A stretch of DNA of 64,000 nucleotides from Takakia lepidozioides (lineage: Eukaryota > Streptophyta > Takakiopsida > Takakiales > Takakiaceae), in NCBI GenBank assembly GCA_030704615.1, contig CM060734.1, forward strand, positions 10,354,001-10,418,000, given 5' to 3'. The notes below the pieces were generated by a model that saw nothing but the letters and a program-made list of their open reading frames with translations, ran no database searches and was not told the DNA's origin. This document shows positions 32,183-43,577 of the stretch, one piece after another (positions within the stretch are counted from its first letter, which is position 1; each line of letters opens with the position of its first letter). Both the position numbers and the translations under genes were made by a program.

Positions 32183-34172
32183 GTGCGCTTTCCACATGCC
32201 TGGGCCATGTTCACTTTCACTGAAGTCGAACTGCAGAGGCTGGGTGCCACCAGTCTCGCAGTTTCAATTCTCGAGTTACATTCCTTCCCGGCCGGGTGTT
32301 CCTCTGGCGGGATGGTCGGATCAGAGCAGGCTCGGGGGATGACACGGCGTGAGTTGGCCATTAGACTACAGCCGGATCATCCTATAGATGGCTCACTGAT
32401 GCGAGCCAAGGCCATTGTGACAGACGCGGTCTCTTACGATGTCCTCGTTGGTGGGGCAGTGTTATATCCCATGGGCTTCACCCTGGATTTTTGGGAGGAG
32501 TCAGCATCCTACAAGCCTGGATGGCAGTCAGGGGATGGTCGTCGTGTACAGCTCCCTGTGACATTCATTGGGGGTGCTGCTGCTGCCCAGCGGGGCAAGA
32601 TGCCAACACTAGCCGCCTTCACAGCTGCAGTTAGTTGGCCTGGAGAGTTGCTGGAGGGCAATGCCCATGCAGAGGATGTGCCACCTCCAGCAGAGCAGGA
32701 TGACATGCATGGTACGGCAGAGTTGCCTGCCATGGTTGCTCACAGACCATTGTGGGGTACGAGCAAGGATTTGCAGCAGGCTGCAGATAGACGGGTGCAA
32801 CAAGCCTGGGTAGAGGCCTTTGTACCGTCAGGAGAGGAGGAGAGTGCGGTGATTGCACCGGGACCACCTCAGTTGTCGCCATTGGACACCACACCTCTTG
32901 TGTGGCAGTGCCCGGATGAAGGCATATGCCTTCTGGACTTGTTTGGCGGGATCAGCACTAGATTGGCTGCAGTGCTGCAGGCAGGTGTACGAGTTCGACG
33001 TTACCTATATGTAGAGAGGGATGAGACTGCACGACGCGTCTCACTGCGCCATGTTGCTCAATTGGTGCAGCAGTACCCTGATTTGTTGCCAGTGTCTGCA
33101 GTTCGTGGATACCAACAAGCCTTGCCAGCAGACATCTCTTTGCTGGGGGTGCATGATTTGGAGCGGGTTGGCCCTATTCACTTAGTAGTGGCAGGTTGGC
33201 CCTGCCAAGGGCTTTCAACAGCTGGGTATGGCAATGGGTTACAAGACTCAAGGTCACGCCTGTTTTGGGAGATGTTGGGGGTCCTGCGCTATTTACAGCT
33301 TCAGCAGACAGACTCTCCGGCATATATCTTGGAGAATGTGCCATTGATGGGTGATTCTCGGGCCAAGGTGATGGCCAGTGTACATCAAGTGCGGTCTTGG
33401 CTTGGGTCAGCAGTGTTGCTGGATGCAGCTGTAGCGGGTCACGGGCTCATCGCCCACAACTATGGTGGACCAACTTGATGCCACCTGCATTGCTCAAGCG
33501 TGCATTTGATGGGGGTGCAGTGGCCACCAAACCTGACGGTGGATAGCATTTTGGACATAGGGAGGCAGTCTCAGCGTGTGAGACACGATGACCAATCACC
33601 TTTGGCAGTGGTCAATAAGGTGGGTCACCCACGAACCACATTGCCTACACTGCTCAGCTTTCCAAGATCTCATGCTTTTCGGGATGGTGGACCTGGCCTC
33701 TTGTGGGATAGCCAGTTGCAGCAAATAGTGGAGCCCAATGCTGACGAGCGCGAGCGGGCGATGGGTTTCACCACTGGTACCACGGCGGTGCCATCTCTTT
33801 CTGAGGCATCACGTCGTCAGGTGTTGGGGCAAGCAATGGATCTCAATTGCTTGACCTGGATTATCAGCTTGGCTATGGCTGAGCAGCGCAGAGTACGGAG
33901 TACACTTCCCTTGATGGTCTCCCTACCTACTCAGATGGTACAGGCAGCGAGTGGGGGCGAACAGGTGAGGACCACAAGGTGCAGGCCGCATCCATGGCAC
34001 ACGTGGGAGGAGCTCAAGGTTCAAAAGGAGTTGGCAGCCAAGGCGGCCGTGATGGATGAGGTTGGGGATTTTTCTCAGGTTGAGGAGGTCCTCAAGGATA
34101 GGATGATGGCAGGATGAGACATTGTCACTGATAGAGGAGGCAGTGGTCACTGCTCATGAGGTTGCAGCATAG
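32183..34172 (+). pseudogene. Protease tail fused to DNMT3/DRM-like cytosine-5 methyltransferase (family D copy 3)
   Basis: Residues 60-150 look like the C-terminal half of a retropepsin (MRAKAIVTDAVSYDVLVGGA). Then the methyltransferase: motif I ICLLDLFGGISTRLAAVLQ (about 32923-32979), YLYVERDE, motif IV AGWPCQGLS with the catalytic Cys at 33203-33205, LQDSRSRLFWEMLGVLRYL, motif VI YILENVP, motif VIII-like HRPxLWWTNL, ERERAMGFTTGTT and RRQVLGQAMDLNCLTWII (IX/X region). Spacing and the RYLYVERDE context resemble DNMT3/DRM-type enzymes more than DNMT1. A one-base loss near 33437 and a one-base gain in a G run near 33510 put about 70 bases in the wrong frame. The TAG at 34170-34172 is shared with copy 4. 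The expected activity is 5-methylcytosine formation on DNA. Confidence 0.8.
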
Positions 34173-34203
34173 AAACCATGGGATGCGTCTTCTACCTCAT
34201 CCC

Positions 34204-36858
34204 GAATGGATGAAATCGTGGGAAATCACGTGGATGAAATCGCGGGAAATCGCGGGAAATCGCGCTTCATCTCTTCCCTGCCCTAACCCTCTGCACGACG
34301 ATCGTGCTTAAGGGATGGCTGGAGCTGAGAGGTGGTGGCGGGGGGCGCATGGAGCTCGATTCAAGCGCCCTTGAATGCCATGGAGCTGCGCCATTAAGAC
34401 ATTTAGGTGTTCTGGCAAGATTCAGTACCTTCTTCCCCTCTTGGGGTGCGCAATGGCGGCAGTACCTGCAATTTCCCTGTGGCGGTTGTCTCTGATGCTT
34501 GGCGGGCGATCTACCTGTGCTGCGGTTGCTTGCTGTGACCTTCATTGATCATTAAGATACAAGCGGCGATCTTAAGGCCTCGGGGAAGTGTCTGAACTCT
34601 TTAAGTTTGGGCGATTCACTTTCTTTGTGCATGCTTTGTACATTTTGTTGTGCATTCTTGTTTGCCGGTCTTGAGAGCTATGGCGCAGGCCTTGCTCTTA
34701 TTTTGTTCTTAAGCCTTCTATGATCATAAATGGCTTCTTTAAGACACAACAGACATTTCCAGCCATGAACAGTGATCAATGGATCTTTTATTTGGACATG
34801 GATACTTACTGCTCAGTCACTTTGGTATGTCCAATGATACAAAGAACCCAAAACTATACTTTTTTGGGCCAACAATAAATTAGGATGGTTGGTTATGCCT
34901 TGGTATGTAAGCTGACCAAAAAATACAGACTGAATGACATGGCATGTCATGAATGGCACTTTTTAGCATGCTGAACAATGGTTTCCTGCTATGAACAGTG
35001 GTAATTGAGTCTCTAATTTTTCCCACCCCCCCACCCAGACTTCATTGACTTTGAAGTCTGGGATTTGTCATAAAGCTGACTTGTGAATGAAGAATGGTTG
35101 ATAATGCCTTGTTATGAGGCTGATTTGTCGTTAATCTTACAGTGACCTTGTCAGGTCTTTGTCCATGTCTCGACAAGACATAAGTATCTTCCCTCTCTGA
35201 TTTAGATCAGTGTACTTGGTGGTTCTTGTACACATTATCAACCAATCTCCCTTCTGTTTTCAGTTTTATGTTTGATTTACTAACACCTTGGTCTGAGCAT
35301 GACAAAAGGTTATCAAATATGTTCCTGATTGAAGTGATGAACCCAAGGCAATGGGAAGGCCAAAGCCATGAGATATCAGCCTCCTCTCCCGCCATGACCA
35401 TGGTGTGGAGCAAGCAGTCCTTCATAAGGTAAGATCTTCTCCAGCAAAAATATGTTGGCTAATTGGCATGGAGAGTAAGGCATCCTTGAAGGTACCTGAG
35501 ATAGCATAGAACATCTATAGGGCTTCTGAATGCTGAAGTTTTGAGCTAGGCCTTGGTAAGACAACCTGCTGGAGTAGACGTGTACACCTATACATGATCC
35601 GGTCAGTGCACATTACTCTTGTTTGCCGGTCCCCTGTAGCCGATGCCTTATGTCAGATTTAGATACCTTATGATACGAATGAGTTCCTTTTCTTTGGCTC
35701 AAATGTTTCTATGTTTCTCCTGGTTATGGCTTTGCTCTTTATAGCACATAAGAAATACCCAATTCTGATATGCTGCTGGTAGATGTTTTGTCTGAATACC
35801 AGGTGGTAAACCCCTGCCAGACTTCATTACCTAAGTCCCAATACCTGCCCCCTTTGGTTTTGTACACATGTTTTACCCAAAACAAGGGGTGGATAAACAC
35901 TAAAAGTCCGATATAAGATTCTTTCCTGATTGTTACTTTATGACCTTGGGAATTGAGGGTTCTTTCACTGGCCTCTTCTTCCGGTCACCAGAGCTTATAT
36001 ATAAACTAAAAGGTAAGACTCTACATTTTGATGTATGTGTTGATGTACCTTCGTTTGTCACAACTTGCCAACTTGGAACATGCCAATGGCAGAAAATTCA
36101 TTACCTAAACCTACACCCCATTGGTTTTGTACACATGTGGTACCCAAAATATGGGCTAGGTAAACACTAAAGGGTTGATAAAAGTTTCTTTCATGTTTGT
36201 TGCTTCATGAATTTTGGAGTTAAGGTCCCTTCATTGGCCCCATCTTTCCATTATCAGAGCTTATGTGTAGCTAAAAGGTAAAACTCTACATTTTGATGTA
36301 AGTGTTGATGTACCTTTGCTTGTCACGGCTTGTTTTTTTGTTGACCTTGGAGAGTTGAGATTGTAGGCATGTTTATTTCTATGGTTCCTTTGTGACGAGA
36401 AGTAAAAGCTACAAAGAAGAGGGAGGTCATTTATGTGATGGGGTCTGGTATGCACTCCCTTACGGGGTGAGTGCATACCACACTCACTCCATAAGGAGCT
36501 GCCATACCAGGGGATGGTGGGTGGGTTCCCTCTCTCTCCATCTCTCTCCCTCCCTCCATGGATCTGGCTGGTTCTCTTAAAACTTGATAGTTTAAGACCA
36601 GTGGTATGTTACCTGACCCCTAATTAACCTTCTTGGAATTTGGTTAATTTCGGTTATTTACAGTACCCGGATTTTTGGTATAAGGTCAGGATCCTAATGG
36701 AGCCATCCCATTATTTATTTTTTTCATCCATAAATGGATGTCATCCTCAGAGGATGACACGGATGAAAAATTGAGAGACAATTTCATCCAACGCGGATGA
36801 AATCACGATAGATTTCATCCTGCGCGGTAGAGTTCATCCCGTGTGATGGATTTCATCC
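34204..36858. repeat. 2.65-kb tandem unit, copy 1
   Basis: Direct repeat of 36859-39494 at an offset of 2655 bases, with only scattered substitutions and short gaps. The unit starts GAATGGATGAAATCG and ends in a stretch rich in inverted TTTCATCC/GGATGAAA words. No protein domain is seen. It follows directly the point where family D copy 3 loses homology to copy 4. Confidence 0.9.
36446..36480. other. Perfect 12-bp hairpin in tandem unit 1
   Basis: TGGTATGCACTC at 36446-36457 pairs with GAGTGCATACCA at 36469-36480 around an 11-base loop. The same hairpin lies at 39101-39135 in unit 2. Confidence 0.8.
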
Positions 36859-36905
36859 GAATGGATGAAATCGTGGGAAATCACGTGGATGAAATCGCGG
36901 GAAAT
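36721..36905. repeat. Cluster of inverted GGATGAAA/TTTCATCC words at the unit junction
   Basis: At least eight GGATGAAA-like or TTTCATCC-like words in both orientations, plus ATCCTCAGAGGAT, occur across the junction of the two tandem units. A shorter set is at 34195-34270 and another at 39380-39494. They may be the terminal structure of the repeat. Confidence 0.65.
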
Positions 36906-39494
36906 CGCGCTTCATCTCTCTCCCTGCCCTAACCCTCTGCACGACGATCGTGCTTAAGGGATGGCTGGAGCTGAGAGGTGGTGGCGGGGGGGCGCATGGA
37001 GCTCGATTCAAGCGCCCTTGAATGCCATGGAGCTGCGCCATTAAGACATTTAGGTGTTCTGGCAAGATTCAGTACCTTCTTCCCCTCTTGGGGTGCGCAA
37101 TGGCGGCAGTACCTGCAATTTCCCTGTGGCGGTTGTCTCTGATGCTTGGCGGGCGATCTACCTGTGCTGCGGTTGCTTGCTGTGACCTTCATTGATCATT
37201 AAGATACAAGCGGCGATCTTAAGGCCTCGGGAAGTGTCTGAACTCTTTAAGTTTGGGCGATTCACTTTCTTTGTGCATGCTTTGTACATTTTGTTGTGCA
37301 TTCTTGTTTGCCGGTCTTGAGAGCTATGGCGCAGGCCTTGCTCTTATTTTGTTCTTAAGCCTTCTATGATCATAAATGGCTTCTTTAAGACAAACAGACA
37401 TTTCCAGCCATGAACAGTGATCGATGGATCTTTATTTGGACATGGATACTTACTGCTCAGTCACTTTGGTATGTCCAATGATACAAAGAACCCAAAACTA
37501 TACTAGTTTTTGGGCCAACAATAAATTAGGATGGTTGGTTATGCCTTGGTATGTAAGCTGACCAAAAATACAGACTGAATGACATGGCATGTCATGAATG
37601 GCACTTTTTAGCATGCTGAACAATGGTTTCCTGCTATGAACAGTGGTAATTGAGTCTCTAATTTTTCCCACCCCCCCCCACCCAGAGACTTCATTGACTT
37701 TGAAGTCTGGGATTTGTCATAAAGCTGACTTGTGAATGAAGAATGGTTTGATAATGCCTTGTTATGAGGCTGATTTGTCGTTAATCTTACAGTGACCTTG
37801 TCAGGTCTTTGTCCATGTCTCGACAAGACATAAGTATCTTCCCTCTCTGATTTAGATCAGTGTACTTGGTGGTTCTTGTACACATTATCAACCAATCTCC
37901 CTTCTGTTTTCAGTTTTATGTTTGATTTACTAACACCTTGGTCTGAGCATGACAAAAGGTTATCAAATATGTTCCTGATTGAAGTGATGAACCCAAGGCA
38001 ATGGGAAGGCCAAAGCCATGAGATATCAGCCTCCTCTCCCGCCATGACCATGGTGTGGAGCAAGCAAGTCCTTCATAAGGTAAGATCTTCTCCAGCAATA
38101 TGTTGGCTAATTGGGCATGGAGAGTAAGGCATCCTTGAAGGTACCTGAGATAAGCATAGAACATCTATAGGGGCTTCTGAATGCTGAAGTTTTGAGCTAG
38201 GCCTTGGTAAGACAACCTGCTGGAGTAGACGTGTACACCTTATACATGATCCGGTCAGTGCACATTACTCTTGTTTGCCGGTCCCCTGTAGCCGATGCCT
38301 TATGTCAGATTTAGATACCTTATGATACGAATGAGTTCCTTTTCTTTGGCTCAAATGTTTCTATGTTTCTCCTGGTTATGGCTTTGCTCTTTATAGCACC
38401 ATAAGAAATACCCAATTCTGATATGCTGCTGGTAGATGTTTTGTCTGAATACCAGGTGGTAAACCCCTGCCAGACTTCATTACCTAAGTCCCAATTACCT
38501 GCCCCCTTTGGTTTTTGTCACATGTTTTACCCAAAACAAGGGTGGATACACTAAAAGTCCGATATAGATTCTTTCCTGATTTTACTTTATGACCTTGGGA
38601 ATTGAGGGTTCTTTCACTGGCCCTCTTCTTCGGTCACCAGAGCTTATATATAAACTAAAAGTAAAGAACTCTACATTTTGATGTATGTGTTTGATTGTAC
38701 CTTCGTTTGTCACAACTTGCCAACTTGGAACATGCCAATGGCAGAAAATCATTACCTAAACCTACACCCCATTGGTTTTGTACACATGTGGTACCCAAAA
38801 TATGGGGCTAGGTAAACACTAAAGGGTTGATAAAAGTTTTCTTTCATGTTTGTTGCTTGTCATGAATTTTGGAGTTAAGGTCCCTTCATTGGCCCCATCT
38901 TTCCATTATCAGAGCTTATGTGTAGCTAAAAGGTAAAACTCTATATTTGATGTAAGTGTTGATGTACCTTTGCTTGTCACGGCTTGTTTTGTTTGTTGAC
39001 CTTGGAGAGTTGAGATTGTAGGCATGTTTATTTCTATGGTTCCTTTGTAACGAGAAGTAAAAGCTACAAAGAATTGGGAGGTCATTTATGTGATGGGGTC
39101 TGGTATGCACTCCCTTACGGGGTGAGTGCATACCACACTCACTCCATAAGGAGCTGCCATACCAGGGGATGGTTGGTGGGTTCCCTCTCTCTCCATCTCT
39201 CTCCCTCCCTCCATGGATCTGGCTGGTTCTCTTAAAACTTGATAGTTTAAGACCAGTGGTATGTTACCTGACCCCTAATTAACCTTCTTGGAATTTGGTT
39301 AATTTCGATTATTTACAGTACCCGGATTTTTGGTATAAGGTCAGGATCCTAATGGAGCCATCCCATTTTATTTTTTTTTTCATCCATAAATGGATGTCAT
39401 CCTCAGAGGATGACACGGATGAAAAATTGAGAGACAATTTCATCCAACGCGGATGAAATCACGATAGATTTCATCCTGCGCGGTAGAGTTCATC
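36859..39494. repeat. 2.65-kb tandem unit, copy 2
   Basis: Nearly identical to copy 1 and cut at 39494, about 20 bases short of the copy 1 end, by the LTR end of family D copy 4. The high similarity implies a recent duplication. Confidence 0.9.
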
Positions 39495-40001
39495 TGTCGT
39501 GCGCATACATATCGCTACACAACTACATCGTTGTCCAAAACCACACAACACATGTGCACACCACACACTAGTATACCACTAGTCCACCACTAGTCCAGCC
39601 ACTAGTCCAACCACTAGGCTACAACTAGTCAGTCACTATGCTGCCCACTATGCTGCCCACTATGGCAGTCACTAGTTCACACACAATGATAAGAAGAAGA
39701 ATACAAGCACGAGCTCACAAATCTGAAGCATAAACTCATGCATATATAACCTCATCACTCAAATACAAGTCAAGCCAAGTGCACCCCACGCCATGGGGAA
39801 TCCACACTACGGCGCCATAGCTAGGCGCGGTGAGGCTCAACTCGAGAAAGATGAGCCTCCCGCGCTTGCCGTGAAGATAACCACTCCAGGGCCTAAATCT
39901 GCCTTGACCCCTGGATTGACACTTGGGCCAATCCCAAATATCAATATGTAAAGCTAGCTATTTCCTAGCTAGTTTCACACTAGGTGTAAAATAACTTGAC
40001 A
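39495..40001 (-). repeat. 3' LTR of family D copy 4
   Basis: 507 bp; on the minus strand it starts TGTCAAGTTA and ends GCACGACA, so TGTC...GACA termini. It contains the CTCGAGTTGAGCC block shared with copies 1 and 3. The last 185 bases (39495-39679) are an ACTAGT-rich segment that recurs at 40004-40189. Confidence 0.6.
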
Positions 40002-40003
40002 GC

Positions 40004-40189
40004 TGTCGTGCGCATACATATCGCTACAACTACATCGCTGTCCAAAACCACACAACACATGTGCACACCACACACTAGTATACCACTAGTCCACCACTAG
40101 TCCAGCCACTAGTCCAACCACTAGGCTACAACTAGTCAGTCACTAGGCTGCCATTATGCTGCCCAATATAGCAGTCACTAGTTCACACA
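40004..40189 (-). repeat. Extra copy of the LTR end, joined to the LTR start by two bases
   Basis: A near-copy of 39495-39680 containing the series CCACTAGTCC. On the minus strand its GACA end is followed by GC and then the TGTC start of the LTR, as in a 2-LTR junction. Confidence 0.65.
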
Positions 40190-40458
40190 ATCGCCCCCCT
40201 AGCTGGTGGTTAGGTCCCTCTAAGTCCCAGGTAGCCACAAGATGTGATAGTGACCATAGCCTCACTAAGTCCTCCACCACTATCCCTACTACACTCAAAC
40301 TCGATAGATCAAGAGGCTGGGTGCAAGAGTTGCCCCATCGTTAGTCGCCGTCTTGCAACCTGTGAACTTGAGCTTGGGATCTCATGTATTGACTCCTATG
40401 AGCTTGGCCTCCCCATGTCTTGTTAGTTGCCTCCAGTCATGTCCACTGCCACTATCCC

Positions 40459-40805
40459 AATCAGTGTGGACACAACCAATCTCCGTCAGGAACCTTCTCA
40501 AGAGGTGGTGTCAAGCATCCCATATGCCAACCCCTTGAGCATCGATCACACACCAGCATGGTGGCTGCCCCTTTGGCAGACCCACAGAGCATGCACCTCA
40601 AACCTGCAGGTACCACTGCCAAGTTTGGGTCAACTCTGCCATCGACATTGGGAAGGTGACATGGCGCACAATTACGCACATGGTCCTTCCAAGTCTTGCC
40701 ATCCCGACCCTCTAAGATCAGGACCCCTGAGGGCAACACCTCTCGAACCCTCAGAATAACACGCCCTGCAGTAACATCCAGAGTCGTAGGAGCAGTCTGC
40801 TGCAA
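40459..40805 (-). pseudogene. C-terminal PHD finger of family D polyprotein
   Basis: After a GDYV/TTLDV-type integrase tail (VILRVREVLPSGVLILEG) comes CMLCGSAKG...MLVCDRCSRGWHMGCL...DGDWLCPH followed by TGA. This fits C-x2-C...C-x2-C-x4-H-x2-C...W-x-C-x-x of a C4HC3 PHD finger; the eighth ligand position (Cys) is the stop codon. PHD fingers usually read histone H3 tails. It takes the place that a chromodomain has in chromoviruses, including the one in this window. The missing last Cys may be a point mutation in this copy. Confidence 0.75.
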
Positions 40806-40823
40806 ATAAACATAGTCACCAGG

Positions 40824-41758
40824 CTAAACCTCCGAACCCCAGGACGATATCCTCCACCACGTATAGTGGCACCTCAACGTATCACGATGTTGTGCAATGG
40901 CAAGGTTCTCAAAAGCCATGGGCATGACTTTCTTGAACAACTCTGCACGCTGATCACATGCACGTACCCACACGTCTGGATCGTCAAGGTTAAGGACTTG
41001 AGCAGTGTCCCTACGAATGGTTGCAGGCAAATCCGGCTCTCGGCCAAAGAGAATGAAATATGGTGAGAAGGAGGCAAGTGATGCTTGTTTGCTGAACCTG
41101 TAGCCCATGGCTAACCAAGGAACCTGAAGATCCCAATCTCCTAGGTGTCCCTTCTGCAAGCCATACTTGCGCAAACCCCTCTTCACCGTCTGAACAACTC
41201 TCTCTGCCAAGCCATCGGCCTCAGGATGATCCCGAGAAGTGGTGCGGTGGTCTATCAAGGCTTTATCACACAAAGCCTGAAACTCCCCCAAGAACTCTCT
41301 CCCTTGGTCCGTGAGTACCTTAGCTGGAGCACCAAATCGGCTAAGCACACGATCCAAGAATGCATACGCAGCCCCCTCACTAGCCTTGTCAGGCAATGGA
41401 ACCAACTCAATCCACTTGGAGAAGTGCTCCACCATCACCAACACATATCTGTGGTGGCGCATAGTCAGTGGCAACGGTCCTGCGAAGTCAAGACTCCACC
41501 TGTAGCCCAATCCCATGATTGGTAGAGGATGCAACTGTGGTGTAGGGCGTTGAATGAAGCACGCACCCTGTCACACACCATGCACCTAGCCACGAACTGT
41601 TGCACCTCTGTATGCATACCACGCCACCAATACTGCCCCTGCAGTAAACTGTGAGTGCGTCGCACTCCAAAATGCCCCAATTCATCATGGGCATGCCGCA
41701 CTAACCGTGCACGCTGTGTGGGGTGAGGCACAATCCTCACCCGACCATCCTCCCACAC
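40824..41758 (-). pseudogene. Family D integrase
   Basis: Frame 41758-41465: zinc-binding HHCC (HAHDELGHFGVRRTH and CMVCDRVRA). Frame 41534-40824: core with WSLDFAGPLPL, VLTDQGREFLGEF and DHPEADGLAERVVQTVKRGL, i.e. all three catalytic acidic residues. The two pieces overlap in different frames, so there is at least one shift between them. Confidence 0.8.
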
Positions 41759-41882
41759 TCGAAGTAGGTGTATCCCCTCCTACTTGAACCTCTTGGCTCG
41801 TTGCAAGATCCGATCCCTCTCCCTGGCAGTTACAGTGGCTGCCGTGTCTCCCGTGCGGAGGTAGTCCAACACAGCCGAATCC

Positions 41883-43418
41883 TCATGTATCTCTGGCACC
41901 ACCTGGCTCATCACTAGCCTCAGGGTCCTTAGACACTCCGTCTACAGTCATCCCTCTTGTAGGTCCAACCTGACCTCTCGATGCCAAGATACACAAAAAT
42001 ACAGATGCGTGCCATCCCGGCACCATCTCCTCGTCCATCTCACCATGCCACCGAGCTCCTTTGTTATCCTGCTGGCTCATGCATGGATTGCGACTCAATC
42101 CATCCGCATCCCGATTGACCAAACCCGGTCGATGCACAACTTGAAAGTCATACTCCTGGAGTATGAGTGCCCACCGTGCAAGCTTCCCCGTAAGCTTGTC
42201 TGACTCCATCAACCACTTGAGTGGCTGGTGATCCGTGACAAGGGTGAAAAGATTGTCGTATAGATAGCACCTGAAGTGTGCCACGGCCCACATTGCAGCT
42301 AAGCACTCTCCCTCATATGAGCTGTACTTAGCCTCTGCAGCGTTGTTCGAGCGGCTAGTATAAGCCACTACGAACTCTCTTCCCTCATCATCCACCTGTG
42401 TGAGCACCGCTCCAAGCCCCAGCATGCTCCAATCCGTATGCAGCTGAAAGGGACGCCCCCTGATAGGTCGTCTCAGGATAGGCGCCGAGGTCAACCTCGC
42501 CTTGAGCTCTTGAAAAGCTTGTTCCTACTCATCTTCCCACACTCCTGGTCCATCTTGGTCAGCTTGGTTAGAGCCTTTGCAATGGTACTAAATCCCTTGA
42601 CAAACCGTCTATAATAGTTTGCCAACCCCATGAAAGCTCGAACTCGGCTCACATCCGTGGGGCATGGAATTTGTGCAATGGCCTCTACCTTAGTCTGCTG
42701 TACCCCCAATCCTCCAGGATATATCATGTGACCCAGATACTCAATCTGGTTGTGGAAAAACTTGCACTTCCCGGATGCAACTTCAATCCGTGCGCTCTCA
42801 AGCGCTCCAATACCACCTGAAGGTGTCTCTCATGCTCCTCCATCGTAACACTAAAGATGATGATGTCATCTATGTAGCACCGAGCAAAGTCCACCCCTGC
42901 TAGAATCCTATCCATGACTCTCTGAAACTCTCTGCAAGAGCATTCTTAAGCCCAAATGGTAAGAACCGCCACTGATATAGGCAATCCTTGCCGTGCTCAT
43001 TGATCCCCCAGAATGCCGTCTTCTGCTTGTCCGCCTCCTTGATTGGCAACTGGTGATATCCAGATCGTAAATCCAAAGTGCTAAAGGCCTTAGCATGCCC
43101 GATGGCATCAAAGATCTCCTCTTGTGTTGGCATGACATACTTATCGGACTTGGTCTGACGATTTACAGGCCGGTAATCACCGCACATACGTCTCTCCGTC
43201 CAATTGCCATAGACATCCTTCTTGGCTGGCATCACTGTGGCTGAAGCATACTCTCCACCAGAGAGCTCCACCAAACCTGCCTCCCAGAGATCTTGAGTCC
43301 TCATCTGAATCAAAGACCTCTCCATGTCACTGTATCTATAGGGTCTCCGAAAGATTGGCGTGTCAGTGGCCAACTCAATACGGATCTCTTGACCCTTCAG
43401 TGCTCCCAAGTCCTTCAA
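41883..43418 (-). pseudogene. Family D reverse transcriptase and RNase H
   Basis: RT begins IRIELATDTPIFRRPYRYS; motifs [24 protein letters not shown], then after a shift at about 42905 RCYIDDIIIFSVTMEEHERHL, and ANYYRRFVKGFS. RNase H in frame 42494-41883: FQLHTDWSMLGLGAVL, YEGECLAAMWAVAHF, LVTDHQPLKWL and NRDADGLSR, with all catalytic acids. Three frames are used, so it is broken but recent. Confidence 0.8.
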
Positions 43419-43577
43419 ACTGAAGGCAAAGCAATTCTTGTAAGCCCTCAGGAACCGCCATATACGTCATCTCTCTCCTCCGGTGACAATGGGTCCAATG
43501 TCAGGCTCCCAATTGTCCTCCGTAACTACAACCTTAAGTCCAGTGGGCTTAGAGGTAGAGGACGCGTCCCGTGGTTG

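Larger units (their letters stand above)
29814..34198 (+). mobile_element. Family D retroelement, copy 3: 5' LTR, leader, gag piece, protease-DNMT; pol missing
   Basis: The LTR starts TGTCAAGTTA (29814). A long leader follows, then a gag remnant (31763-32060), an internal deletion joining it to the protease tail, and the DNMT frame (32183-34172). Homology to copy 4 stops at about 34198, where the 2.65-kb tandem units begin, so RT, RNase H, integrase and PHD have been lost or displaced. Confidence 0.7.

Noticed and set aside
36446-36480. Rho-independent type terminator
   Set aside because: Perfect hairpin but no T run, and the DNA is clearly eukaryotic; part of a duplicated repeat unit.
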